From Paenibacillus sonchi (GTDB lineage: Bacteria > Bacillota > Bacilli > Paenibacillales > Paenibacillaceae): 64,000 bases of DNA. This document shows positions 8,322 through 16,466 of the stretch, in pieces. Under the pieces are notes generated by a model, which saw only the letters and a list, made by a program, of their open reading frames with translations, was not told the origin of the DNA and searched no databases. Each line of letters starts with the position of its first letter. Within the stretch, counting starts at the first letter, position 1. Location of the stretch: positions 1,612,001 through 1,676,000 of the forward strand of contig NZ_CP068595.1 of NCBI RefSeq assembly GCF_016772475.1. The letters are read 5' to 3'. The position numbers and the translations under genes were made by a program.

Positions 8322-9251
8322 TCACACGCTGCCTACAATAGAGATCAAGATCGGCAGCACCAGGAAGGATGCGAGTGTTGTCCACAGAATGCACCGTGAC
8401 ACAAGTGCGGGGGAGCTGCCGAAGCGCTCAGCCAGCACCACGGAATTGACCGCGACCGGCATGGAAGCCAGGATAAGCAGGACAGCGAACAGCGTACCCG
8501 AAATGTTCAGCAGGAACAGCAGCAGCGCGGCGCTTAAGGGTGCCAGCAGCAGGCGGACAGACATGCCCGTCCAGAAGGCCAGCTGCACATTGCGTGCAAC
8601 CTGTGCGGTCTGCACCCTGACCATCTGCACCCCCAGTATGGCCAACACCACCGGGGAATACGCTCCGGCCACCATTGACACTCCCGAGGCAATCTCCTGC
8701 GGCATATGCAGGCCGAGCGCCCGCAGAAGCAGCGCCAGAATCGCTGCGTAGATCGCGGGCAGTGAGAATACCGAGCGGACGGCGCTGCCGGCAGAGAACT
8801 GGGATCTTGCCGCAAAATACACCCCGATGGTGTTGACAATGACCATCTGGGCGATGACATAGACCGAGGCCTTATCCAGCCCCAGCTGCCCGAAAGCAAG
8901 CAGCACCAGCGGCAGACCGTAATTGACACTGTTCGTGAACGTGGAGATCAGGGTCAGGCCTGCTGCCTCGGCCGGGGCCAGCTTCAGCACTCTGCCAAGC
9001 AGCTTAGCCAGCGCCCACAGCACCAGCAGGTTCAGCAGGGAGAAGACTAATGTTTTGTACACGTCATCGAAGGAAATCTCCGCCGTCGCGAGCGTATCCA
9101 GAATAATCGCCGGACTCAGGAAATATAGGTACAGTGTTAACAGCGGTTTGGTGTCCAGGTTCTTGTACCGTCCCAGCAGCGCACCCGATATGACCGGAAT
9201 GGACAACGGCACAATCACCTCGACCAGAGTGGACAATACCTTGTCAATCAA
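8322..9251 (-). CDS. AEC-family (auxin efflux carrier-like) transporter
   Basis: 309 residues with about ten hydrophobic segments in the two-half layout of the AEC/PIN-like fold. The conserved stretches PVISGALLGRY, FTNSVNYGLPLVLLAFG and the second-half MPVAVNSVVLAERFG are present. Bacterial members export organic acids such as malate. TTG at 9251 is taken as start because GGAG lies 9 bases upstream and no better codon is near. It is divergent from an HxlR regulator whose likely operator is in the shared spacer, so both may be co-regulated. Confidence 0.85.
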   Translation of the reverse strand: MIDKVLSTLVEVIVPLSIPVISGALLGRYKNLDTKPLLTLYLYFLSPAIILDTLATAEISFDDVYKTLVFSLLNLLVLWALAKLLGRVLKLAPAEAAGLTLISTFTNSVNYGLPLVLLAFGQLGLDKASVYVIAQMVIVNTIGVYFAARSQFSAGSAVRSVFSLPAIYAAILALLLRALGLHMPQEIASGVSMVAGAYSPVVLAILGVQMVRVQTAQVARNVQLAFWTGMSVRLLLAPLSAALLLFLLNISGTLFAVLLILASMPVAVNSVVLAERFGSSPALVSRCILWTTLASFLVLPILISIVGSV

Positions 9252-9358
9252 TAGCGAGGACTCCTCTATTCTAATATTACTTTTACTATAATCCCCACGG
9301 CCGGGCCCGTCTAAGATACGGAAGCAATATGCTTAATAGCATACGCCTATGAACGATG

Positions 9359-9381
9359 CTACTTCCCAAAAGATAGTATTG
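9359..9381. promoter_or_regulatory. Candidate HxlR operator, copy 1 (autoregulatory)
   Basis: CTACTTCCCAAAAGATAGTA closely matches the palindrome before the SDR gene at 9853. Here only the outer TACT/AGTA symmetry is kept. It sits just upstream of TATGAT (9384-9389), a probable -10 for the HxlR gene. Confidence 0.6.
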
Positions 9382-9427
9382 TGGTATGATTAGCACAAAT
9401 CGTGATGATCACAGGAGGTTGACTGAA

Positions 9428-9766
9428 ATGGATAACACGGAGCCCGTCATTCTGACCAAAGGAATCCCCGGCGAGGCCTGTCCCATTGCCAAAACGCTGG
9501 ATGTCATCGGAACCAAATGGACGTTCCTGATTATCCGCGATCTGCTGATCGAAGGCACCATGCGCTTCAGTGATCTGCTGCGCTCTCTGGAAGGCATCAG
9601 TCCGAAGACACTCGCCTTGCGGCTGCGTGAGCTTGAGAGCCACGGGATTCTTATGCGCACTGTATATCCCGAGGTGCCGCCGCGCGTGGAATACACGCTG
9701 ACGAAGAAGGGGGAACAGCTGGAGGGCATTTTTATTGAACTCAAGAGATACGGGCTTGCGCTCTAA
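9428..9766 (+). CDS. HxlR-family transcriptional regulator
   Basis: 112 residues with the full HxlR core: ACPIAKTLDVIGTKWTFLIIRDL, ISPKTLALRLRELESHGI and the wing PPRVEYTLTKKGEQL. ATG 9428 is chosen because AGGAGG lies 9 bases before it; an upstream in-frame ATG at 9386 overlaps the -10 region. A conserved Cys in the N-terminal EACPIAK motif could sense electrophiles or oxidants, as in related regulators (inference). Near-identical operator-like sequences precede this gene and the SDR gene downstream. Confidence 0.9.
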   Translation: MDNTEPVILTKGIPGEACPIAKTLDVIGTKWTFLIIRDLLIEGTMRFSDLLRSLEGISPKTLALRLRELESHGILMRTVYPEVPPRVEYTLTKKGEQLEGIFIELKRYGLAL

Positions 9767-9852
9767 ATAGAAACAGCATAAAAAAGTTCATACCCGACAG
9801 CTCAGCCCCCGCACAAAACTTCCTCTTGGGTAACTGTATGTGCAGAATGTAA

Positions 9853-9874
9853 CTACTTCCCCAAAGGAAGTATT
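9853..9874 (+). promoter_or_regulatory. Candidate HxlR operator, copy 2 (SDR promoter)
   Basis: TACTTCC (9854-9860) and GGAAGTA (9866-9872) form a perfect 7-bp inverted repeat with a 5-bp spacer. A probable -10, TATACT, follows within about ten bases, so the site would cover the -35 region of the SDR gene. Confidence 0.65.
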
Positions 9875-9922
9875 AGGATTATACTCTCCTCACAAGGCAG
9901 TTCACTTTGAGGAGGAATCGAC

Positions 9923-10642
9923 ATGTTAACAGGACAGAAAATAGTAATTATCGGCGGCAGCTCGGGCATCGGTCTGGCAACCGCGAAACTCGCCGCTGCG
10001 GAAGGGGCCGAAGTGGTCCTCGCCAGCCGTTCAGCACAGAAGCTGGAGCAGGCCGCAGCGGCATTGGGACCTGATGCAAGCGTGGCAACCTATACGCTGG
10101 ATATTACGTCCGAGGCTCAAGTGCAGTCCTTATTCGCAGAGCTGGGAGCCTTCGACCATCTGGTGATCACCGCAGCCGAGACCAGCGGTGGCCCCTTTCT
10201 CACCACAGCCACCGGTGCCGCCCGGCAACTGATGGACAATAAGTTCTGGGGCCAGTATTATGCGGCCAAATACGCCGCGCCGCACCTGAACCCCCACGGC
10301 TCCATCACCCTGTTCTCGGGGGTTGTAGCCTTCAAAGCCATGACGGGATCGTCTGTACTGGGCGCAGTAAATGCAGCCGTAGCCAACCTGGGCCAGACCC
10401 TGGCTCTGGAACTGGCCCCGCTGCGGGTGAACACCGTATCGCCGGGTATCATCGACACCCCCTCCCGCGCGGGAATGGCCGAAGAGGCCCGCAGTGCTTT
10501 TTACAGCAGCGTAGCGGCTAAGCTGCCCGTACAGCGCGTAGGCACAGCTTCGGACGTGGCCGAAGGCGTGCTCTATCTGATCCGTAACGGCTTCGTAACA
10601 GGCACTGTGCATCATGTAGAGGGCGGGCACACCCTGATTTAA
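9923..10642 (+). CDS. Short-chain dehydrogenase/reductase-like protein lacking the YxxxK motif
   Basis: 239 residues. The nucleotide-binding motif GGSSGIGLATA is at the N-terminus, the NAD(P)-ribose acidic turn follows, and VNTVSPGIIDTP and a GxxxHVEGGH C-terminus are typical of the SDR fold. Where the catalytic Tyr-x-x-x-Lys should stand, the sequence reads SSVLGAVNAAVANL, with neither residue. The protein may therefore be a non-canonical reductase or a binding protein. GAGGAGG precedes the ATG. The HxlR operator-like palindrome upstream links it to the regulator at 9428. Confidence 0.85.
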   Translation: MLTGQKIVIIGGSSGIGLATAKLAAAEGAEVVLASRSAQKLEQAAAALGPDASVATYTLDITSEAQVQSLFAELGAFDHLVITAAETSGGPFLTTATGAARQLMDNKFWGQYYAAKYAAPHLNPHGSITLFSGVVAFKAMTGSSVLGAVNAAVANLGQTLALELAPLRVNTVSPGIIDTPSRAGMAEEARSAFYSSVAAKLPVQRVGTASDVAEGVLYLIRNGFVTGTVHHVEGGHTLI

Positions 10643-10682
10643 CCGGGCTGCTCGGAGAGAGCTTAGCCTGGGCTATTTCCTC

Positions 10683-10722
10683 AAAAAAACCTGCCCCCTT
10701 AACGATACAGGAGGCAGGGTTT
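10683..10722 (-). terminator. Terminator downstream of greA
   Basis: On the minus strand, arms AAACCCTGCC and GGCAGGTTT (one bulge) are followed by a T run. It lies in the convergent gap between the SDR gene and greA and may serve both. Confidence 0.7.
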
Positions 10723-10756
10723 GGTTTTGCAGGGTTTGGTTTTGAGGGGCTGCTTC

Positions 10757-11236
10757 TTACAGCAACTTGATCTCCAGCAGCTCATATTGGATAATCCCCA
10801 TGGGTGCATTTACGCTGATGATGTCCCCGACCTTTTTGCCGAGCAGCTCTTTGCCCAGCGGACTTTCATACGAAATCTTGTTGTTCAGCACATCAGCCTC
10901 AGCCGGTCCGACGACTCTATATTCAATCTTCTCAGAGTACTCCACATCATTCAGGGTGACAAGGGAGCCGACACTGACTTTGCTCAGATCCATACTGCTC
11001 TCATCCACAATCTGTGCTTTGGTCAGCATTTTCTCCAGAATCATGATGCGCGTCTCCATAAACGACTGATCTTCCTTCGCCGAATGGTACTCGCTGTTCT
11101 CCTTAAGGTCCCCGTAGCTGATCGCCAGCTTAAGCCGGGCCGCAAGCTCCTTGCGCTTCACGGTCTTCAGCTCCCTCAGCTCTTCCTCTAATTTGGCCAG
11201 ACCCTCTTTTGTCAGAAACACTTCTTCATTCGACAT
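10757..11236 (-). CDS. greA: Transcription elongation factor GreA
   Basis: 159 residues. The N-terminal coiled coil (FLTKEGLAKLEEELRELK, then DLKENSEYHSAKEDQ with the acidic tip residues) rescues backtracked RNA polymerase by stimulating transcript cleavage in the secondary channel. The C-terminal FKBP-like domain contains VGSLVTL, VGPAEAD and ISYESPLGKELLGKKVGD. ATG 11236 is chosen because TAGGAG lies 8 bases upstream; the frame stays open 38 codons further without a ribosome binding site. It is a single gene here. A paralogue elsewhere in the genome is possible. Confidence 0.95.
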   Translation of the reverse strand: MSNEEVFLTKEGLAKLEEELRELKTVKRKELAARLKLAISYGDLKENSEYHSAKEDQSFMETRIMILEKMLTKAQIVDESSMDLSKVSVGSLVTLNDVEYSEKIEYRVVGPAEADVLNNKISYESPLGKELLGKKVGDIISVNAPMGIIQYELLEIKLL

Positions 11237-11441
11237 GTATACAACTCCTACTTTCGCTCGCTTTATTATATATTCTACCCCATAATCGGGTAACATGCGA
11301 AGAGAAAGCGCCGCCGCAAATTGCCACAAATCCAGCACAGGTAAAACCACCCAAAATCGTTTAGAATATTAACAGGTGCTTTTTAATGCTTAAGTACAAG
11401 TATGGTACCCAATCCACAATAGTCAGGAGTACAAGAAGTCC

Positions 11442-12878
11442 ATGTTCATGCAATCCCGAAAATTCCACCGTATTAAAAGCTGTCTGGCGGCACTGGTTCT
11501 CCTGTCGGCAGCAGTCCTGCCTGCCACCGCTGCGGCGAAGCCTGCAGCCACCTCTACTGCGCCCGCGGGCTATGATGTCGTTGTCATCGGAAGCGAAATT
11601 CAAGGCGCACTGCTCGCCAAGGAAGCCGTCAAGGCCGGACTGAAAGTGCTGATGCTTGATCCCCGCAGCAAACCGGGCGGCGAATTGATTCAAGGGCAGA
11701 TGTTCTTTCTCGATGATGTGAATGACAACCAGAAGAGAAGCCTCGTACAGGGCGAGATCAAAAACCTCTTCAATGGCTACAAAGCCGGAACCATCCGCAA
11801 TGCTGCCGATTTCCAAAAGTATTATAACAAGGTGATGCAAGGCATTCCGCTGAAGAGCGGGATTGTTCTGGACCGGGTGGACACAAAGGGGACAAGCAGC
11901 GGGAAGATGCTGAGTGCTCTCACCTATCACGGCAAAGACGGCGTCAAGGTTACGATTCAGTCCCGGTATTGGGTGGAGAACACCGATTACAATGCCCTAA
12001 GCGGGAAATTGAAGGAAGCCCGGATTCCCGGAATGGAAACGATCTATAACAGTACAGTGCCCGATTATATGGCGGCAACCTATATGCTTAATTTCAAGAA
12101 TGTGGACTGGAACCTGCTGCATCAGCGCATTCTGGAGGATTATCCGCTCACCAATGTCCGCAAGAAATATGGCCCCAACACCTATGTGGACTGGCACTTT
12201 GCAACAGGGTTCAGCAACATTACCAATAGATACGCCACCAAGGATAGGCAGCTCCGGCTGCGCGGATTAAACGCTTCCTACCAAAAAAATGGCCAGGTGA
12301 TCATCAACGGCCTGCTGATTTATGATGTCAATCCTGCAGACCCTAAGTCTGTGGAGTCTGCGGTACGAAAAGGGAAGGCTGAGGCCCCTTACATTCTGAG
12401 CTTTTTGCGCAAGAATATCCCCGGGTTCGCCAAAGCCGAACTGAACGGATTCCCCGAGTACCTCTATATCCGTGACTATAACCGCTATGAGACCAAATAC
12501 GTTCTGGAGTACACGGACTTAATGTCCAGCCGGATGTTCTGGGACAACGTGAGCATTGGCGGGTATTCCATTGATCTGCAGGGAACCCGGGCGATTCCTA
12601 CCGGAATCGGCTTTGGCAAGCCGGACCGTTACGGGCTGCCGCTGCGTTCCTTTGAGCTGAAATCCTATGACAATGTGCTCGTAACCGGAAAAAATGTGGG
12701 CGCCAGCATCAAAGCCTATGGCAGTGCAAGAATCATGCCTACCACCGCCTTAGCAGCTCAGACCATCGGCATCATTCTGGGGCGGGAGCGGAGCAAACGG
12801 CTGGACGATCTGAATGTGGAAGATTTCAAGAGAATCCGTGCCTACCTGAAAAAGGATTATCAGATCAGCCTGCAGTAG
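11442..12878 (+). CDS. Secreted FAD-dependent oxidoreductase (FAD_oxidored type)
   Basis: 478 residues. A signal peptide spans about residues 1-31 (basic start, hydrophobic core, ATAAA). It is followed directly by a Rossmann dinucleotide fold, YDVVVIGSEIQGALLAKEA, with an Asp at the end of strand 2 (LMLD). The C-terminal flavin-closing motif NVLVTGKNVGASIKAYGSARIMPT resembles that of FAD_oxidored proteins, which often contact extracellular polysaccharide or act as dehydrogenases. The substrate is unknown. AGGAG lies upstream; ATG 11442 or 11448 are equally possible starts. A strong terminator follows. Confidence 0.82.
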   Translation: MFMQSRKFHRIKSCLAALVLLSAAVLPATAAAKPAATSTAPAGYDVVVIGSEIQGALLAKEAVKAGLKVLMLDPRSKPGGELIQGQMFFLDDVNDNQKRSLVQGEIKNLFNGYKAGTIRNAADFQKYYNKVMQGIPLKSGIVLDRVDTKGTSSGKMLSALTYHGKDGVKVTIQSRYWVENTDYNALSGKLKEARIPGMETIYNSTVPDYMAATYMLNFKNVDWNLLHQRILEDYPLTNVRKKYGPNTYVDWHFATGFSNITNRYATKDRQLRLRGLNASYQKNGQVIINGLLIYDVNPADPKSVESAVRKGKAEAPYILSFLRKNIPGFAKAELNGFPEYLYIRDYNRYETKYVLEYTDLMSSRMFWDNVSIGGYSIDLQGTRAIPTGIGFGKPDRYGLPLRSFELKSYDNVLVTGKNVGASIKAYGSARIMPTTALAAQTIGIILGRERSKRLDDLNVEDFKRIRAYLKKDYQISLQ

Positions 12879-12898
12879 GCTGATCACCGATTATACAA

Positions 12899-12943
12899 GA
12901 AACAGCCCCTGCAGGTCCGTTAGGAACCAGCAGGGGCTGTTTG
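12899..12943 (+). terminator. Rho-independent terminator
   Basis: A 12-bp perfect inverted repeat, AACAGCCCCTGC and its complement, separated by 17 bases and followed by TTTGC. It lies 20 bp after the flavoprotein stop. Confidence 0.88.
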
Positions 12944-13029
12944 CGGATTTACAAGCAATCCGGCTGAAGCGGAGACGGTTGCTTGACCAGGACGGCCCGG
13001 CTGTTCGTCCCCTGCTTGCCGACGACGTA

Positions 13030-14511
13030 TTAACTGTTTGCTTCCCGCTTGACGGCCGCTACGTTCAGTACTGCCGCTTGGGGCTTGGCTGTTCCGGTTC
13101 TGAGCAGGAAGGTCAAAGGAATCGCCAGAATCCCGATCACTGTGGCGGTCAGGAACACATCCTGAACCCCCATTGTCATGCCCTGCGCCTTAAGCAGCGC
13201 CCCTGCCGCAGATGCTCCGCCGCTAAGCTCCTTCTGATGTGTCAAGGCTCTCGATGCCAGCAGAGAGCTGAAGATAGCAATCGACAGCGCTCCGGTCGCT
13301 TGACGTACCCAGTTGGTGACGGAGGAAGCATGGCCGGTGATCTGCTTCGGCACGGAAGACATTCCTGCATTCGTAACCGGCATAAAGGCCAGGGCAATCC
13401 CGATGTTGCGGACCGCCATCAGCCAAGCGAGCTGGACATGGGTAGTGGCAAGTGTGAGATGACTCAGCTCCCAGGTGGAGGCAGCCAGCAGCAGAATCCC
13501 GCCAAGAATGAGCCAGAACGGCCCAACCTTGCTGTAGAGCTTGCCGACAACCGGGGACATGACGGCCATGGCGATGGAGCCCGGCAGCAGAACCAGCGCT
13601 GTTGTGAGCGGAGTGGACTGCCGGATATCCTGCAGAAAGACCGGAATCAGGAATGTTCCCGAATAAAGGGCAACCGTGATGATGCAGTTGATAATCAGAC
13701 TGTAAGTGAAGCGGTTTTGCCGGAATACCTTCAGATTCAGGAGCGGCTCCTTCAAGGAGAGCTCCCTGCGGATGAAGTACATCAGTGCAATGGCTCCGAT
13801 GATCAACAACGCCAGTACTTTCCAGGATGCCCAGCCCCAGCTATTCCCTTTATTAAAGGCCAGGATAATGAATGCACTGCTGAGAATAACCGTTACAAAA
13901 CCCGGCAGATCAAAGCTTTTGGTCTCTCCGGCATTACGCTGGAACGGCAGGCACTTCAGCGCGACAGCAATCGCTATGATCCCAATCGGGAGATTAATCA
14001 TGAACAGCGATTCCCAGCCAAAATATCCGGTCAGCCATCCCCCGAGTGTCGGTCCAAGAGCGGGTGCCAGCATGGAGGATAAGCTCCAGAGACTCATTGC
14101 GAATGCCTGCTTTTCCTTTTCAATAAATTGATAAATCATGGTCATTGTGGTGGGAATGATCAGTCCGCCGAATACCCCCTGCAGAATACGGAAGATCACC
14201 AGCGAGTGGATGCTCCAGGCGATCATGCACAGCCCTGAGAACAGCGTAAAACCTGATAACGCGAACACATAGAGGTATTTATAGCTCCATTTGTCACCAA
14301 AATAGCCCACCACCGGCGCGATCACGCCTGTAGCGAGCAGGTAGCCGGTAATCATCCACTGCACGGTCCCGATCTCCGCATGAAAATCCTTCATAAACAC
14401 CGGAAACGCCACGTTAATGGTCGTCGTACTCAGGATCGCCATGAAATTCCCGAAAAAAACAGCTAAAATGATCAGCCAAAACGATGAATTGCGAGCCGTG
14501 TGATTATTCAA
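13030..14511 (-). CDS. MFS drug exporter, DHA2 (EmrB/QacA) family
   Basis: 493 residues, matching the 14-segment DHA2 length. Motif A-like loop and motif C (LAPALGPTLGGWL) are clear, and the N-terminus reads TTTINVAFPVF as in EmrB-type pumps. The start is TTG 14511 with GGAGG ten bases before it. It is divergent from a MarR regulator with two near-identical palindromes between them, so it is most likely a MarR-repressed multidrug pump induced by its substrate. No membrane-fusion partner is encoded nearby, as expected for a Gram-positive pump. Confidence 0.92.
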   Translation of the reverse strand: MNNHTARNSSFWLIILAVFFGNFMAILSTTTINVAFPVFMKDFHAEIGTVQWMITGYLLATGVIAPVVGYFGDKWSYKYLYVFALSGFTLFSGLCMIAWSIHSLVIFRILQGVFGGLIIPTTMTMIYQFIEKEKQAFAMSLWSLSSMLAPALGPTLGGWLTGYFGWESLFMINLPIGIIAIAVALKCLPFQRNAGETKSFDLPGFVTVILSSAFIILAFNKGNSWGWASWKVLALLIIGAIALMYFIRRELSLKEPLLNLKVFRQNRFTYSLIINCIITVALYSGTFLIPVFLQDIRQSTPLTTALVLLPGSIAMAVMSPVVGKLYSKVGPFWLILGGILLLAASTWELSHLTLATTHVQLAWLMAVRNIGIALAFMPVTNAGMSSVPKQITGHASSVTNWVRQATGALSIAIFSSLLASRALTHQKELSGGASAAGALLKAQGMTMGVQDVFLTATVIGILAIPLTFLLRTGTAKPQAAVLNVAAVKREANS

Positions 14512-14568
14512 TTCGTTCTCTCCTCCGTTAAAACCAAGGAAATCAGACCAGCTTCCTCTGCAATTTAG

Positions 14569-14609
14569 GTGTATAATACAACAATAATGTTATATGTGTA
14601 TTATACAAC
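14569..14609. promoter_or_regulatory. Pair of MarR-type operators
   Basis: GTGTATAATACAAC at 14569-14582 and GTGTATTATACAAC at 14596-14609 are near-identical 14-mers 27 bp apart. Each core, GTATWATAC, is itself palindromic. They lie between the MFS start and the MarR gene, suitably placed for repression of the pump. Confidence 0.75.
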
Positions 14610-14667
14610 TACATTCATGAAAGTCAATATGACTTGTTTCATACCGTTTCATAATTGGCTGCGGTTT

Positions 14668-14697
14668 TTGCTTGTGGTCCGGTATGTTCACTATAAT
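14668..14697 (+). promoter_or_regulatory. Probable promoter of the MarR gene
   Basis: TTGCTT at 14668-14673 and TATAAT at 14692-14697 are 18 bp apart, 40 bp before the chosen start. Confidence 0.5.
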
Positions 14698-14736
14698 AAT
14701 GGAGAAGAGTATTCAGTAAAGGAAGGAAACTATGCC

Positions 14737-15219
14737 ATGGATGATAAAAAGGATGACAAAAACCTGGAGTCTCTTAACAATGAGCTGATGACACTCATCC
14801 GCCGGTCCTCTCTGGACAAGAAGCACGGCGGGCTGGACCGCTCGACATATACGCTGCTCTACCATTTGGCTCATCATGAGAAGGTTGGGGTGAAGGCACT
14901 GGCCGAAGAGTTCGGCCTCGACACTTCTACGATCAGCAGACAGACCAGTGTGCTCGAAGCCAAAGGTTATGCCGTCCGGGTACCTGATCCGATGGACGGA
15001 AGATCAAGCTATTTTGAGATCACCCTGCTTGGCACACGCAAACTCGAAGAGGCACGGAACATCCGTCTGGAGCGGTATGGAGAGATCTTTGCGGACTGGT
15101 CCCCGGAAGACTGCCACACCTTCAGCGGGCTGCTGGCCAGACTGAACCGTAAACTGGCGCAGCGCAGCGCCGAGGCGAAAGGATTGACGGAAGAGGCTGA
15201 AGCTGGTAGATTGAATTAA
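14737..15219 (+). CDS. MarR-family transcriptional regulator
   Basis: 160 residues with the winged-helix core: KALAEEFGLDTSTISRQTSVLEAKGY as recognition helix region and the wing PDPMDGRSSYFEITLLG. ATG 14737 was chosen because GGAAGG lies 10 bases upstream and the 56 extra codons upstream cover the operators and promoter. It is divergent from the DHA2 pump and presumably represses it, releasing DNA upon binding of phenolic or drug ligands as known for the family. Confidence 0.9.
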   Translation: MDDKKDDKNLESLNNELMTLIRRSSLDKKHGGLDRSTYTLLYHLAHHEKVGVKALAEEFGLDTSTISRQTSVLEAKGYAVRVPDPMDGRSSYFEITLLGTRKLEEARNIRLERYGEIFADWSPEDCHTFSGLLARLNRKLAQRSAEAKGLTEEAEAGRLN

Positions 15220-15283
15220 TCATACAATATAAGTCGGAATTACAATGCGGACATATTAAATTTTGCCAAAGGAGCTGGGCAGC

Positions 15284-16453
15284 GTGAACTTTATCTTCTT
15301 TTCTCCTCATTTCCCCAGGAACAGCGCGGACTTCTGCAGTCAGCTGCATCAGCAGGGTGCTACGGTACTCGGGATCGGCGATGCCGAATATGATCAGCTG
15401 GAGGACAAGCTGAAGTCGGCATTAACGGAGTATTACAAGGTAAGCAGCTTGGAAAATTACGACGAGATCCTGCGGGCTGTAGGCTACTTTACCCATCAAT
15501 ACGGCAAAATTGACCGCTTCGAATCCCTGAATGAATATTGGCTGGAGCAGGACGCTGCGATCCGCACGGATTTTAACATTTACGGCACCAAGACGGATTT
15601 TGTCTACAACCTGAAGCAGAAATCCAAGATGAAAGAGTTTTTTCGCAAAAGCGGGGTTAGCACGGTCCAGTTCTCCACAGGCACTACCCGGGACAGCGTC
15701 CAGGACTTTATCCGCAGCACCGGCTTTCCGCTAGTGGTGAAGCCCGACCTCGGCTCCGGGGCCAGCATGACCTACAAGATCAATAGTGAAGCTGAGCTGC
15801 AGCAGTTTTTTGACACCAAGCCGGATGATGTGGCTTTTATTATTGAGGAGTTCATTGACGGCGTCATTCTGACCTATGACGGGCTGGTCGATATTGAAGG
15901 CAACGTCCGGTTTGCGGTCAGCCACCTGTTCGAAAACAGCGTGATGGATGTTGTCAATACGGACAACCACCTGTACTATTTCTGTCTTAAGGATGTCAGT
16001 CCTGAGGTTGAGCTGGCCGGGAGGAACATTCTGAAGGCTTTTGGTATTAAAGAGCGCTTCTTCCATATCGAATTGTTCAAGTCAAATAAGGATGGCCGGA
16101 TCATTGCCCTTGAAGTGAACATGCGTCCACCCGGCGCTTGGATGACCGATGCGATCAACTTTTCCTATGATGTGGACGTATACAGGGAGTGGGCGCGTAT
16201 GGTTGTGCACAATGAGGCCCTCGGCCCTTTTGAAGGCAAATATTATACCGGCTATGCCAGCCGCAAGCAGCACAAGCATTACTCCCACAGCCACGAGGAC
16301 ATTTACCGGACGTATGGGGACAAGATCGTCAATTATGCCGGGATTGAAGAAGTGTTCAGCCGGGCCATGGGGAACAGCGCCTATCAATTCCGTTCTGCCG
16401 ATCTGGCGGACGTCAGGGACATCGTGAACTATATTCAACAAGAAGAGGGATAG
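15284..16453 (+). CDS. ATP-grasp domain protein (carboxylate-amine ligase-like)
   Basis: 389 residues. A Rossmann-like N-terminal region (NFIFFSPHFPRN) precedes the ATP-grasp fold. This has the P-loop-like TGFPLVVKPDLGSGAS at about residues 150-165, the adenine-contact region FIIEEFIDG, and the metal-binding strand ALEVNMRPPGAWMTD. ATP-grasp enzymes join a carboxylate to an amine through an acyl-phosphate. GTG 15284 is taken as start because AAAGGAG lies 9 bases before it; TTG 15263 overlaps that site. The stop is 13 bases before the esterase gene, so both are one operon. The substrate pair is unknown. Confidence 0.85.
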   Translation: MNFIFFSPHFPRNSADFCSQLHQQGATVLGIGDAEYDQLEDKLKSALTEYYKVSSLENYDEILRAVGYFTHQYGKIDRFESLNEYWLEQDAAIRTDFNIYGTKTDFVYNLKQKSKMKEFFRKSGVSTVQFSTGTTRDSVQDFIRSTGFPLVVKPDLGSGASMTYKINSEAELQQFFDTKPDDVAFIIEEFIDGVILTYDGLVDIEGNVRFAVSHLFENSVMDVVNTDNHLYYFCLKDVSPEVELAGRNILKAFGIKERFFHIELFKSNKDGRIIALEVNMRPPGAWMTDAINFSYDVDVYREWARMVVHNEALGPFEGKYYTGYASRKQHKHYSHSHEDIYRTYGDKIVNYAGIEEVFSRAMGNSAYQFRSADLADVRDIVNYIQQEEG

Positions 16454-16466
16454 GATGTGTTGACGG

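Noticed and set aside
12979..14082. Long plus-strand frame opposite the DHA2 pump
   Set aside because: Antisense shadow with Cys/Gln/Arg-rich composition; the minus-strand transporter is unambiguous.
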